A DNA stretch of 64,000 nt, taken from Bretschneidera sinensis. Lineage: Eukaryota > Streptophyta > Magnoliopsida > Brassicales > Akaniaceae. Below the pieces are notes generated by a model. The model worked only from the letters and a program-made list of their open reading frames with translations, had not been told where the DNA came from and did no database searches. The number at the start of each line of letters is the position of its first letter. Within the stretch, counting starts at the first letter, position 1. Below are positions 1-11,937 of this stretch, piece by piece. The translations under genes were made by a program, and so were the position numbers. The stretch covers positions 107,722,036-107,786,035 of the forward strand of contig CM043699.1 of assembly GCA_023935145.1 (NCBI GenBank), in the 5' to 3' direction.

Positions 1-167
1 GAAGTTGACTTGTAAAAAAAAAAGGTTTTACTGGCAGTTTGTCAGATTTTAGTTGTATTTTATCAGCCTTCTACGCTAGGTGTAAGCTGGTCCAATACAG
101 TGTCAATGTAAACAATTTCTAGGATTTTCCTTCAAAGATTTTGCTGAGGTTAACTTTGTATTTGCAG

Positions 168-491
168 GTTTCAGAACGTGCCCTTTTTTTGTGGAATAAT
201 GAGCACATTGTGAGCTTAATTGCCCAGAACCGGAGTGTCCTATTACCAATAATTTTTGAGGCACTGGAAAGGAATGTTCAGTCTCACTGGAACCAGGCAG
301 TTCATGGGCTGACTGTCAATGTTCGGAAAATGTTCTTGGAATTGGATACTGAGCTGTTTGAAGATTGTCAAAGGCAGTTTGCAGACAAAGAGGCCCGAGC
401 CCGAGAGGTGGAAGAACAACGGGAATTGACATGGAAGAGACTGGCAGATGTGGCATCACAGAGAGGGGGAGAGGATATGATCACTGTCTAA
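168..491 (+). CDS. PP2A 56-kDa regulatory subunit B', C-terminal exon (5' part lies outside the window)
   Basis: This is the last coding exon of a B' (B56) subunit, which selects substrates for the trimeric Ser/Thr phosphatase PP2A. An acceptor (TTTGCAG) ends at 167 and the exon opens in frame with VSERALFLWNNEHI, runs through LIAQNRSVLLPIIFEAL, SHWNQAVHGL and MFLELD, and ends in a charged tail before TAA at 489-491. These are the last HEAT-like repeats and the tail of the family. About 108 residues are visible, against roughly 500 for a full protein. Positions 1-167 are the preceding intron. The family is certain. The paralogue is not, although the pectate lyase at the other end of the window makes a B' epsilon-like gene plausible from remembered Arabidopsis gene order. 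The exon has no damage, unlike the transposon ORFs beginning 2.5 kb downstream. Confidence 0.93.
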   Translation, partial: VSERALFLWNNEHIVSLIAQNRSVLLPIIFEALERNVQSHWNQAVHGLTVNVRKMFLELDTELFEDCQRQFADKEARAREVEEQRELTWKRLADVASQRGGEDMITV

Positions 492-1237
492 TTTGATTAC
501 TCACGATTGGATCATTCGTCATAGAAGACAAATTGATGGATATGCTCCTTCCCATTTTGGTGGTATTCTTTTTTTACTTTTTTAATTTTTTGATCTCAAT
601 TTGATCATTTAAGATAGCAGAAAAGCAGCTATGATAAGTGTAATTTAATTTGTATGGAATTCATTAGTAATATGCTGCAGATTAAGAATGATTTGTGAAA
701 ATCTCGTATTTTGTTATGTCATATTTGTTACCCTATACAGAGAAGATTCCTCTTTACTTGTTCTTGGTCTGAACTTGGACTTTGTCTACTTCATTTAAGT
801 TAGTTAAAATTATTCAGATTTAGGTGGAAGGCTTTGTGCCTGGGTTGGTTGATGGCCTTTGCAAACAGTAGAAGGGTATACCTGAACCATTGAGAGACAG
901 GATTCCTCATGTCGAGGGTTTCATCCTTGTGCTTAAACTCTTGGGTACCAAGAACTATGGATCTTTTTTCAAATCCGCAGTGTCTCTGAGAGAATTTCTG
1001 CTTTTAACTTTTTTAACCAATCATGTCTCGGCACATGTTCCTTGTACTGCCTGAGTTTGAACTCGTCTTCTCCTTCCAATATTGTTGTATGTATCGAAGT
1101 GTATTGGAATGATCGATAATAATCCTTTTTCTCATGAAGTTAAGTGGAGAGGAAAGAATAAAACCGAGTAGTTTGGTTTGCTTGGATGTAACCATCTAGG
1201 TCAGTCGCCGAAAATCTCATTCTGCGCAAGTATCTAA
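492..1237 (+). other. 3' UTR and downstream flank of the PP2A B' gene
   Basis: The stretch is AT-rich with no supported ORF. The first 250-300 bases are probably the 3' UTR, but no single poly(A) signal stands out. The minus-strand reading frame around 1013-1195 matches nothing I know and is treated as chance. Confidence 0.5.
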
Positions 1238-1480
1238 TGGTGTGTTTAGTTGTAATTTTTTATTTATTTTCTTTAACAATTAGTATATTATTAACATAAT
1301 TTGAAAACAATATATATATATTTTTTATTTTTTTTGTCTTTTTAACATAATTTTAAAAATAGTATTTTTTATTTATCAATTTTTTTAATATTATGTTGAA
1401 TAAATAAGTATTGTTTTTTTTTAAAAAAATGAAAAAATTGTTAAGAAAAAATAAAAAATATTTTCACAACTAAATGTATC
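1238..1480. mobile_element. MITE-like AT-rich element with long imperfect terminal inverted repeats
   Basis: The left end (TGGTGTGTTTAGTTG, then a TTTTTTATTTATTTTC-like stretch and CTTTAACAATT) is mirrored by the right end. The reverse complement of the right end reads GATACATTTAGTTGTG, then an AT-rich stretch and CTTAACAATT. The arms match for roughly 45 bases with a few mismatches. CTAA flanks both sides (1234-1237 and 1481-1484) and may be a short target-site duplication. There is no coding capacity, and the superfamily is not determined. Confidence 0.55.
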
Positions 1481-1484
1481 CTAA

Positions 1485-2501
1485 CTATTTGGTGAAACAA
1501 AAACTCAAATTTAAAAATAACATGAATGATATTTTTAACTATTTCAATTCTCTATTTTACCTTGATAGAAGGTTTGGCTAAACTACATTAATAACTCTGC
1601 CACCAAGGAAGAAAATGAAAAACTGTGATTTGTGTTTCAATTTTAATGATATCAAAGAAGACATGTAACTCTTATAAAAAAATATAAATTATCTCATTTT
1701 TACTTTTTATGATGTTTGTTTATTTTTTGAACAATTTTTTATTTTTATTTTAGAAAAGACGAGACTAAAAGAATACGTAAAGAGTCTTGAGAGATAGGAA
1801 TGACAATTGATAGGTTACCTTTGAAATTTGACATATTCATCACTGTATCTATTTAATTATCCTGTTATCTGAATCCGAATCTATTAAAAACCATGACATA
1901 CTATTATGAATAGCGAAATACTCATTTATTTCCATATATAGTCTCTTAAACTGATACAGTTCGGATCGATTAACAACGAAAAACCCATTAATTGCCATCC
2001 TTATTTACGAGAACCATAGGGGTGTGCAGTCTTGGTGCAACAATCACCCATTTTTCGATAAATTGGATGTAAATATACTTTGATCATCCAATTTTAATTA
2101 ATGTTTTATGTGGTCATCAAACTTATATTTATTACAATTTAATCGTCAGATTTGTTTAATGTTTCAACCTAGAGATTCTGTTAGATTTCTCATTAAAAAT
2201 TTGGATGATATCAGCTCACATGGCGTTGCTTGGCCCAAACAAGGGAGCTTAATAGGTTCCTTAAACATGAGAAAAGGGAAGTTTTTAATTTCTCACAAGT
2301 CTCCCTTCTCACATTGTTTCAAAGTATGGTTTTCTATTTTGTAATAAGTTATAAATTCAAAAAAAGGTCATAATTTTTTTTTAAAATAAGTTATAAATTC
2401 CAAAAAAGGTCATAATTTTTTTATTACTCACTGTTTGGAATTAGTTAATCAACATTGAAATAAACTAGAGGCAGTTAGGAAAAAAATCATAATAAGTTAT
2501 A
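1485..2501. other. Intergenic DNA with a short tandem duplication
   Basis: AT-rich sequence with no supported gene. A unit of about 44 bases (AATAAGTTATAAATTC followed by a GGTCATAA stretch) occurs twice in tandem at about 2343-2430. The ORF at 2108-2344 has no recognisable product. Confidence 0.5.
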
Positions 2502-2968
2502 TGATGAGGGGTAATTTTCTTCATCCAATCAGACTACAACACGTGTCATCTTGTGATGGGCCCACCAACTACGAAATCCAGCAAATAAGTCTCTTACACA
2601 TGTACGAAGGTACTAATGTCATTCCAGTCTATGCGAACCCTAATTCTATCAGAATATTCTAGCCTATGAGAGTTATAATTTTACTATAACACTCAACATT
2701 AATTACTTTCCTAAACATACTCTACCTCTAAACACTATATAAGAGGGGCTCTCATTATCACAGGTACACACAATTCACTCTTTAATTTTCTAGCTTTCTT
2801 GCTCCCTGCTTTGCTAAACCTTCAGTTTACTGACTTAGGCATCAAAGAGTCCCCCCGGAGGCATAATCCCCTGGTTCTCTAGCGACTCCTAAGGGTTTCT
2901 TTTGTCTTTGTGTGTGCAGGTATCCCATCGCGTCTGTTCATTCGTTTGGTAGATTTTTGGCATCAACA
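2502..2968 (+). repeat. 5' LTR of element Z
   Basis: It is 467 bp, starts TGATGAGGGG and ends GGCATCAACA. A TATATAAG box lies near 2736-2743. Its partner at 51596-51975 shares the start, the TATA region and the TGGTAGATTTT(T/C)G(G/A)CATCAA end, but has lost about 85 bp. Confidence 0.88.
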
Positions 2969-2970
2969 GA

Positions 2971-2990
2971 TTGACGTCGTTAATGGGAAA
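2971..2990 (+). promoter_or_regulatory. Degenerate primer-binding site of element Z
   Basis: TTGACGTCGTTAATGGGA follows the LTR by 2 bases. It resembles the TGGCGCCGTTG-type primer sites of Tat/Athila elements with several substitutions. Confidence 0.5.
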
Positions 2991-3014
2991 CCAAAATAGA
3001 ACTCATCTGTCAAG

Positions 3015-4535
3015 ATGAAGTCCAAGAATGCTTCCAAAAACGCCGCTACTGTCGCTAGCACCACTATTGCAACAACATCCACTGCTACCACTGCTGTCAA
3101 TACTATTACTAGTCATAACCTACACATTAGTTCTGAACTCCCAGCTATCCATGAGCATGATGTGATCAGTTAAAACCCCAATGAGCCACTCTGTGAGCGG
3201 TCACAGCAAGATCAACAATTTCAATCGAACCACCTGGTTCACCAAGGTTAGGCAAACTCGGATGCCTTAGTCACATAAGAACAATTCATGGAATTCACCC
3301 ACCTGGTGGCTAACCTAGATGCTTGACTTGGGGGGTAAGCCCTTTTTTCTCAACCTCAAGCATCACAACAAAGACCTCGACCAACGAGGCACCAAAATTC
3401 CTGCCACCATGCTCACACCTCGGATCGCAAGTCCACCAGAGGATCTTCTCCCAACCACAGGCCTAAGTCCCAAAGTTACTTCGTCTCCAAGAACTACACT
3501 GACTTAGACAGGAAGCTGGAAGAAATTGATAAGAAAATAGGCAAGACCTTTAAGTACCGGGGAACCAACGTCATGGACAATCTTGACTCCTAAAATCCTC
3601 ATTTCACCCAACAAATCCTAGACGCCTAGCTTCCTCAACATTTCAGAATACCCGTCATCAAAGTCTATAATGACACCACCAACCCCATGGATCACCTTCA
3701 GCTTTACAAGATCACAGTGCTTCTACATCGCCACCTAGATGTGGTTCTGTGTCGAGCATTCTCGCTAACACTAAAAAAGCTATCAATACCTAGTATTCCC
3801 ATATGAAGCCCAGAAGCATCATCTTCTTCAATGAACTTAACCGCACTTTTGTTGTACGCTTCCTCAGTAGCAAGGGGCCAAGGAAGACATTCGAGAGCCT
3901 TTTCAATATCATCTAGCGGAGAGGTGAAAAGCTACGTGAGTATATCTCGTGCTTTAATACGGTAGTGTGGGAAATCCTTGGTCATGATTTGAAGATTCAA
4001 ACTGTCGCATTCAAAAATGGGTTCAAGTCAGGAACCTTCAGCTCCAAACTCACTAAGCGCCTAGCTAATGATATGAATTAGATCCTTACTCAAGCCGAGG
4101 AATACATACTTGCCAAAGAGGACTAGGAATTTCAAAGGAAATGAGAAGATGGAAAAGAAAAGAGAAAGAGAGAATAGTTTGAACCAAAGAATGATTCAAA
4201 AAAGTCTCGCAAAGATGAAAGTGGAAAGAGCCCCTGGATGCTCGACAGCTACACACCCTTTAATGCCTTTAGAGCTAAAGTCCTAATGAACATCCGAGAC
4301 AGAGACTTTGTTCGCTGGCTTTAGAAATCCATGAACGCCAATGAAAATAAAGACATGTCCAAATGGTGTTGTTTCCACAGAGACCACAAGCACGACACTA
4401 AAGAATGCAAAACTCTCAAGAACCAGAAAGAATCACTTATCTGCCAAGGTTATCTAAAAGAATACACCTAGGTCCTTACATTCCAAAGAGATGAAAGGGA
4501 ATGGTCGAAACGAAGTCCCTAGTGCACTCCTAGAC
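3015..4535 (+). pseudogene. Gag of element Z (Tat lineage), degenerate 5' part
   Basis: This is the structural (capsid/nucleocapsid) region of a Tat-type element. The candidate start is ATG at 3015, followed by a Thr/Ala-rich stretch. The recognisable gag core runs about 3640-4130: FRIPVIKVYNDTTNPMDHL, then LCRAFSLTL, FFNELNRTFVVRFL and GEKLREYISCFN. A FHRDHKHDTKECKTLK block near 4370-4410 corresponds to the Cys/His motif after the capsid domain. Many in-frame TAG/TGA codons and frame changes break it. The reading is cut at 4552 by the 5' LTR of element A and resumes beyond 50754 (with another piece at 6627-6782). Confidence 0.8.
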
Positions 4536-4551
4536 TAACCCTAGGGGCAAT

Positions 4552-6626
4552 TGTAATACTTGTGTTCTTAAAGTAAGGGTAAAGAATTAATTTGATAAAT
4601 ATTACATGGAATTAAAATAATATATACGTGAAAGATTTATTACTGAATAAAATAATTCTTTTGAAAAAAAAAAATTTAAGGTGCAAATATATGGAGTCCA
4701 TGTGTAATTGCCCAACATGCAAATAAGTGCATGTTGGACAGCACAAAATGGAGAACGGTGGTGGCAGATGAGTTTTAATACAAAATAAGTTTTGTTTTTG
4801 TTTTATTAATTCCTACCAAATCCTGTTTGGTTTCCTTATTTCTTCAATTCAAAATATTCTCTTTCTTTAAACACTTGGGGACTCAAAGAAAGGTTGAAAG
4901 ATTGAAATTTTGAAGAAGTTTACGGAAGAATTTTAAAGAGATTCGAGAAAAGCTTTAATAAAAATAAAAGGTAATAATGTGTATTTTTTGTTATTGAAAT
5001 TATGCATACATGAAATTACCTAGAATTTGATGTGGAAATTTAAAGGGTATGAATTATGGAAGAATTGAAGAATAAATTAGAAATTTTAATATAAATATTA
5101 TGCTAGGTGTAGACGATTAGCAATCGGGTGAAATTGGTGAAAGGAGCAGGAAAGGCATAGAGATGATCCACGGGTAGCTTTAAGTGCTACATGGTGAGTT
5201 AGATTTACTTTTAGTAATCGAGATAAATATGAAATATAAAGTGATGATATTTGAATTAATTATTGAACTACAATGATTGGATGATGTATGAAAGTTGGTT
5301 GATTAATATTATATGAATAATTGATATGTTAAGAATTTATTATATGAGAAGTAATATTATTGAAATAATGAGTTGATGAAATATATAATGAAAGGATAAA
5401 TGAAATTCTTGACAAGCCATGATTGATAATTTGATATGATATATGATGAGATAATTTAATGAATATAATAAAAATAATAATTTTGAGAAAGAGCTAGATA
5501 GCTAAATTGAATGCTTGAATGTATGCTTGTTTTCATATTATTGCTCATATGCATAAAATAAAAGACCAGGAAGGCAGCTGGTCTATTTGTTTTTATATTA
5601 TTGCTCATATACATAAAATAAAAGATCGAAAAGGCAGCCGGTCTAGCTGAAAATAAAAGAACCAAAAAGACAACCGGTCTAACTGAAAATAAAAGAAACC
5701 GGGAAGGCAGTCGGTCTAGCTTAAACATGTCGACATGTGGGAAGACGTTCCAAAATGATAATATGAAATGATTTGATAATTTAATTTCATGCATTGTATT
5801 TGTTTTAAATATTGATTATTATTACTTGAGATGCTAAAGTATTATTCTTAATTGTGAATTTATTGATAGACAAATGAGTCTCCCAGATAGACATATATGA
5901 TGAGAAAGAAATATGGCAATATAATATGATAAAAATTTATTTGATTGATTGATTGATTATATGCTATAAACCTCATAACAAGGTAAATAATGAGGTTAAA
6001 TTGATAATCTCAATATGATTAAATATATGAGAAGAAAAATTGAGATGTTTGATGTTTAATTTAAGATGAGATTGATAAATGGTTGAAATTATAATAAGAT
6101 GTTATTATTTATTTATATGAGATAATAGATGGATGAGATTAATTAAAAGATTGAATGATTATCTGTGATGAAATATATGATTTATATTGGTAAATTGGAA
6201 AAGATTAAATTATAAGATATGACTAGAAGTATATAATTGAGTACTTTTAGTAAATTTAATTCACAGAGCTTGTGAAGCTCATTCCTCATTGTTGAAATTT
6301 TTTGGGCAACGGGCAGGGTAGATAGTGTTTAGAGCTGATAGTAGAAAAACTACCTTAAGTAAGTCCTGTGGTCAAGTCCTCAGACATTGTAAGAAAATAA
6401 AAAGAAAAGTTTGTAATAAAAATCTTTTCATGCATTTTGTTATATGTATATATTGTTTCTGAAAGGAGGATGATGAGGTATCTTCTCTGAGAAGAGATAA
6501 GGATTGGAAGAAATTTTTTAATTTCAGTTGATATATTTTTGTATTGTTGCATATATTCATTATGCTGGGATTTCAAAATGTGATGACACCGTCTCGGGGG
6601 TAGCTAACCCGGGATGGGTCGTTACA
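4552..6626 (+). repeat. 5' LTR of element A
   Basis: It starts TGTAATACTTGTG and ends GGGATGGGTCGTTACA. It shares long stretches with 48754-50754, including CTTAAAGTAAGGGTAAAG, the CTTGGGGACTCAAAGAAA block and GTTATATGTATATATTGTT. Inside it, about 5560-5725, are roughly four units of a 33-37 bp tandem repeat (ATAAAAGA, then an AAGGCAGCCGGTCTA core), followed by the perfect palindrome ACATGTCGACATGT at 5725-5738. ORFs called on the minus strand here (5456-5794, 6355-6576) are only readings of these repeats. Confidence 0.88.
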
Positions 6627-6782
6627 ATAACCCCTAGGGAGTTCATAGGCAAAGTCCTAGGAAAAGCTCTAGGCACAACCCTGAGCGAGGTCCTAGTTGA
6701 AGCCTTTAGTGAAGTATGAGAAGAGATATACAATATAACATCAAGCCACCATAACTTGCACTATTAAAACCATATTCGAAGA
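6627..6782 (+). other. Segment of element Z displaced behind the 5' LTR of element A
   Basis: These 156 bases repeat, with about 80-90% identity by eye, the Z sequence that follows the 3' LTR of A (50755-50935): GCAAAGTCCTAGGAAAA, CTCTAGGCACAACC, GAAGCCTTTAGTGAAGT and CCACCATAAC. One internal 27-bp stretch of the right-hand copy is missing here. The segment sits where the A primer-binding site and gag start should be and joins gag of A in the middle of a codon block at about 6780. Confidence 0.8.
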
Positions 6783-7865
6783 GGGTGTGTTTGCACATGA
6801 GATGCAAGGGGATTGTTTTGTGATATTTCTTAAGTTTAAAACCTAGTTTTTTAGAGGATATGTAAATCCTGTTGAAGTTGAGCAGTGAATTAAATATGTT
6901 GAGAAATATTTTGAAGTCTTACCAGTGGCAAATAGACAGAACGTTGCTTTTGCTTCAATTATGCTGGAAGGTGAGGCTTCTCAATGGTGATAGGATATTC
7001 TGCCTAGATTGAGTACCCAAGTAGATCAACCCTTAACTTGGTGTAAGTTTAAGGATGTGTTCTTATCAAAGTATTTTCCAGATACATTTTGAGCACAACA
7101 TTAGAGAGATTTTATTCATTTAAGGCAGAATACTTTATTTGTGGCTGAGTATGATAGTAGATTTATTGGCCTGTTGAGGTTTTTACCTGAGTTAGTGAAT
7201 ATGGAGGAGATGAAATATAAGAGGCTTTTAGATGGGTTACACTATGAAATTCGAACCAAGCTCTTTTACATGGGTATTGAGAATTATGCTGTAATGGTGG
7301 ATAAAACATTACAGATTGAGAAGAATTTGACGGAGTTTAGAGGTAGGAGGGATTGACTAGAAAAATCTAAATTAGAGAGACCCAGATGTGGTAGCAGTAT
7401 GAGTGTGTAGGGTAGGAGACCACCCCAGAGGGGGCATTTCTTATCACATGGAACTGTAGTACAGAGTTAGAGGCAAGCAAGATATGTTTTTTCTGTAGCT
7501 CAGAATAATATTGATGGGACCCATAGATTTGAGAGATAGGCTTTGGGAACTGGAAGTTATGGTAGAGGAGTAAGTATACCACCAAGGGGAAGTGGTAATT
7601 TGATGTATGATCGAGAGACAAGGGTTTGCTTTAGATGTAATCAGACAGGGCATCTGTCTAAAAATTACCCTACTCAGATATGCTTTGTATGTGGTGAGCG
7701 ATGACATATGAGTGTAGATTGTCCTGTGGGGAAATCTGTTGAGATAAGTGCTGGAATTGTTAGGAGAAAACAGATGAAGAGTGGTGGTGGATCAGGGAAT
7801 ATACAAGGTAGAGGCAGAGGATCTGTAGCTGAGAGAGGACGCGCTAGTTAGTTATAGCCTAGAGA
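6783..7865 (+). pseudogene. Gag of element A (N-terminus missing), with two zinc knuckles
   Basis: This corresponds to the second half of the chromovirus gag. Landmarks in order are HEMQGDCFV.FLKFK, VEKYFEVLPVANRQ, the LTWCKFKDVFLSKYFP capsid block, and 7141-7356 (AEYDSRFIGLLRFLPELV to EFRGRRD). Two zinc knuckles follow at 7627-7728: CFRCNQTGHLSKNYP, whose last Cys is Tyr, and CFVCGER.HMSVDCP, with a TGA where a residue before the His should be. Stops are mostly TAG or TGA where B has Gln, Trp or Arg codons, as expected from C-to-T decay. The N-terminus is replaced by Z sequence. Confidence 0.82.
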
Positions 7866-7881
7866 CAGCAGAATCTATGCA

Positions 7882-9416
7882 TTGACCCAACAGGATGCAC
7901 GGGCCACTCCTGACATTGTTATAGGTATGGTATCTATTCTTAATAGACTTGCTAGATTATTGATTGATTCTGGTGCAGCTCATTCTTTTTTATCCAGTTT
8001 TTATATGAAATCTATTGATGCTTGTGTTAGTCCTTTGATGCATGCGGTTATTGTTGAGGTTCCTACTGAGGATAAGGTTATTATCAGGACAATTTATCAG
8101 GGTTGTGTGATTAGTATGGCTGGTAGAGAATTTGAAGTTGATTTGTTGCCTTTAGATATGACATATTTTGATTTAATTCTGGGAATGAATTGGTTATCTG
8201 CATATCATGCTTGGGTAGATTGTTTTAGGAAGAGTGTGGTGTTCAAGATACCAGGTCAAGAGGAGTTTAATTTTCAGGGAGAACGTAAAATACTTGCCAA
8301 CTTTCTTGTTTCTACCCTAACTGCTAGTAGATGGTTAAAGAAGAGCTGTAAGGGATATTTGGCATATGTGGTGGATTCTAAAAAGGAGATTAGGAAGTTA
8401 GAAGAAATCTTGGTAATGAAAGCTTTTTCTGATATATTCCCTGAGGAATTTTCTGGTTTGCCTCCTAATAAGGAGATCGAGTTCTTTATTGAGGTGATTC
8501 TGAGGTCAGCACCTATATCTATAGTACCTTATAGAATGGCACCAACTAAGTTGAGAGAATTGAAATTTCAGCTTCAGGAGTTGCTGATAAACAATTTATT
8601 CGACCTAGTATGTCGCATTGGGGACCCCCTGTGTTATTTGTGAAGAAGAATGATAGGATAATGAGGTTGTGTATTGATTATAGACAATTGAATAAGATCA
8701 CCATCAAGAATAAATATCATTTTTCCAGGATAGATGATTTTTTTGAGCAGTTATAGGGGTTAAGGTGTTTTCTAAGATAGACCTAAGATTGGGTTATCAT
8801 GAGTTGAGGATAAAGGAGGGGGACGTGCCTACGACTGCTTTTAGGACACGTTATGGCCATCATGAGTTTCTTGTGATGTCATTTGGGTTAACTAATGCTC
8901 CTGTAGCATTTATGAATCTAATGAATCGGGTGTTTAAACCATTCTTAGATAGATTTGTGATTGTATTTATTAATGATATTATGATATATTCCAAGAATGA
9001 AGATGATCATGGGAAACGTTTAAAGATAGTGTTGAAAAATTTTTAGGAGTGAGAAATTGTATGCAAAATTCTCTAAATGTGAGTTTTTGTTGAGTGAAAT
9101 ATCTTTCTTGGGGCATGTTATGTCAAGAGATGGGATAACAGTTGACCCACAGAAAGTAGAGGCAGTGTTGAATTGGAAAAGACCCACTAGTGTAACTGAA
9201 ATTAGAAGTTTTCATGGGTTGGCTGGTTATTATAGGAGGTTTATCCAGAATTTTTCTATGATTGCTAGACCATTGACTAGATTGACTAAGAAGGAAGTAA
9301 AGTTTATGTGGTCAGAAGAATGTGAGAGGAGTTTCCAGTAGTTGAAGGAGAAATTGATGACTGCCCTGGTATTAGTGCTTCCTTCTGGTGATGAAGGATT
9401 TGTGGTATATAGTGAT
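7882..9416 (+). pseudogene. Protease and reverse transcriptase of element A (cut by element C)
   Basis: The 7882-8643 reading frame holds an aspartic protease (LLIDSGAAHSF, then DLILGMNWL) and the linker into RT ([14 protein letters not shown]). RT continues in shifted frames through 8765-9046 ([49 protein letters not shown]) and 9057-9341 ([29 protein letters not shown]). The metal-binding pair that should be Asp-Asp reads Asn-Asp (FINDI). There are frameshifts near 8643 and 9046. Translation into RNase H (FVVYSD) ends at 9416, exactly where the LTR of element C begins. The remainder of pol is at 46814-48741. Confidence 0.88.
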
Positions 9417-10549
9417 TGTAAACTGAGGTTCAAACCCAAGATCGGGATGAATTGGGTTTTAAAAACTTTTTCTAATTTACTTGCAAGCTTTTAAACAGTT
9501 AAATACACAAAACATACAATCAAATAATATGCTTGAAAGTAAAGGAGTTTAAGGAAGAGAATATGTAAACTCCGTTTATAGTGGTTCGACAATATTAGAA
9601 TTTCTCTGACCATATGTCCACTCTCTGCAAGGAGCCTCCTTGAAACAATCCACTAAAACCTTAATCATGCAACTTAGCGGGTGTTGGATAAAACTTACAG
9701 CCAATCTTTTCCTCATGGAAGTCACTCTTTTCCTCATGGAAGTTATAATGAAATATTTAATCTTAAGCACTCTAATAGTTATTACAACTTTTTCCTTTTA
9801 CAATAAATGAAATTTTTTGTAAAGAAAGTAGTAGAGAGATAGAAATAAGTGCTTTTACAAATAAACAATATATCTCTTTCAAGAACAAGCTTGAAGAATG
9901 GCTCAACAATAATTTTTTCAAAGCTTTTGAGAATTAATGAGCTGTTTTCTTGAAGTGAATGTTTCTCCTCTTCTTTTAAATGCTCATTGTAGTGGGTTTA
10001 TATAGCCTTGAATCAATATGGTTGTTTGACACTGACTTGGTAGGTGCCGACTGGGTCCTTGTACCAGTCGATTGGGTCAAGTGAGAAATTTCACTTTTTA
10101 GGCTAAGGGAGAGTACCAGTCAACTGGGAACTTTCTGTTCCAGTTACCAGTCGATTAGATCGTTAACACCAGTCGACTGGAAACTTTCTGTCCTATATCC
10201 TGGTCGACTGGTATATGAACCTAGTCGATTTGGTTGAACTTCAACCCAATTTTCCTTTTTCAAAAACAGTTTCTGACTTAAAACCTTTTTTTTTATTTTG
10301 GTTTTGTCAAAATCTTTTATAAATTGAGTCATAGATCAAGCTATATAATTGAATATAAGAGATTTACAATTGTTTCAATTACCTTAATGCCTATTTTAGA
10401 TCTTATATCTTGTTGTGGTGTCTGAATTGCGTTGAGTTCTTGCATCTTGTTTCGTTGCTGAATGCTTTTACCACTTAAATACTTAGATAAAACTATTAGT
10501 GCAATTAGAGTAGCATTTTATTATTATTAAAATTAAATACAGGTCAACA
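9417..10549 (-). repeat. 3' LTR of element C (reverse)
   Basis: On the + strand it runs from TGTAAACTGAGGTTC to AGGTCAACA, the reverse of an LTR that begins TGTTGACC. It is 1133 bp. The partner is 45639-46813. It contains about seven copies or variants of the palindrome CCAGTCGACTGG at about 10045-10232. Confidence 0.88.
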
Positions 10550-10566
10550 ATCTCCCCCTTTTTTTA
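10550..10566 (-). promoter_or_regulatory. Polypurine tract of element C
   Basis: The + strand reads ATCTCCCCCTTTTTTT directly after the LTR, a purine run on the minus strand. D has AAAAAAAAGGGAGAC at the same place (43145-43161). Confidence 0.75.
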
Positions 10567-11244
10567 TGATGACAAAACTAAAGAGAGAAAAAACAGTTTT
10601 AAAAACTAAGTGTTGGTTTTTAGAAAAATTTGGATAGAATTTCCTCTATTTTTTGGATAAACCAACCTGTTAAGCATTCAAACACAGTTTAAATATAGTT
10701 ATATCAACCCAACCAATTAATGCAAGACAATATTACATTCGTCAATGTATTTGGAGCAATGCTTCCCCTAAATATATGCTCTATTATAAGTTTATATACA
10801 GTTTTCTCTTATACATTGATTTTTCTCCTATCCCTGTTTTGACAACAGCATAAAAGGGGGTGTAAACTTAAAAAATAAGCAAAACAAACACCACAGCCAT
10901 GAAGATAAGGCAAAAATAAACTTTTATGTAAATTAGGCATGATTCAGAATTGGGAAGACTTCCCGGGAAGAATCAGAAGTTGCCTACACTAGTATAAGTA
11001 GTTACAACATATAAGTGAACATCAAGTGCTTAATCTAAGCAACCATTTAGCTTATAAGTAAAGCATATATACGAGCAAAAAACTAAATAACTGAAAAGTA
11101 AGCATCTATATATAATCATCCATACATCATAAGCTTATAAAAGCTAAATCAATGAGTACAAGCCAATGAATGTATGTGAATAAAAAGGATGTTTGTGCTA
11201 AGTATCCATGTAGCTATATATATATATACATAAAAACAAAAAGC
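10567..11244 (-). other. 3' non-coding region of element C
   Basis: AT-rich, matching D 42445-43145 (for example the blocks around GAAGACTTCC and GTTTTGACAACA). It holds no ORF. Confidence 0.6.
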
Positions 11245-11937
11245 TTAGTGAGCAGAGAAATCAAAGCCGTCTTGAAGAAGATCCTGAAGCTCAGCCAAAG
11301 AGCCCTTTGTGTGCTCCCGGTGTAACTCAAAATCATCTCGGAGTGTGCGAAGGTCGCGAAGCATGTGATCTATAGAAGAGCTCAAGCTCTAGAACTCGGA
11401 CTGCATGGATAGCTGGAGACTCGTCATAGCCTGGAGTAAGTTATCATATCCAGCCTGACCAGCACCATAGCCGCCATGCTGTGCACTAGGTCTTTGCTCA
11501 TCACTGTCCATCGCAGTAGGAGGAGCTATATTACCACGAACCTCAACGTTCTCCTTGCTGCTGTTATCCTCAGCATCAATCCGTATGTTCCTCCTAGCCT
11601 TAGAGTAGAACATACCCTCTCGGTTTATGCACCCCATCTTCTTCTGAGAAAAGACGTTGATGATGTCCTTTAAGTCAATTTTCTGAGCCTTAGAGACTGG
11701 TAGGGGGACTCGAAACTGCTATAGAATCAGAGTGATAAGCATCCCGTAAGAAAGGCACCCAGAGTTATTTGTTTATCCGTTTATCATGTTGGCGAGTAGT
11801 AAGGGGTAGATATTGAAATGGTGACCTATTTTGAGACACTAGATCAATACCACATCTATCTTTGAAAGATAACCTCGACTCTCGAGTCATAGGTGGATGG
11901 TCCAACTCACGATGAGGTTGAACAAATTTGAGTCGAG
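11245..11937 (-). pseudogene. Accessory ORF of element C, C-terminal part (split by element B)
   Basis: On the minus strand this matches D at about 41830-42440: the block around CGCCAACA, the KKMGCxxRxGMxYSKA segment (GCINREGMFYSKARRNIRID) and a C-terminal stretch RDLRTLRDDFELHREHTKG. It ends in TAA at 11245-11247. The N-terminal part is at 20391-20906. About 70 bp of the ORF next to the B insertion is missing compared with D. The family appears to be the 'putative plant transposon protein' domain seen downstream of pol in SIRE-type elements. Its function is not known. Confidence 0.7.

Noticed and set aside
2108..2344. 78-residue ORF left of element Z
   Set aside because: No recognisable motif, low-complexity AT-rich surroundings, and no splice or promoter context.
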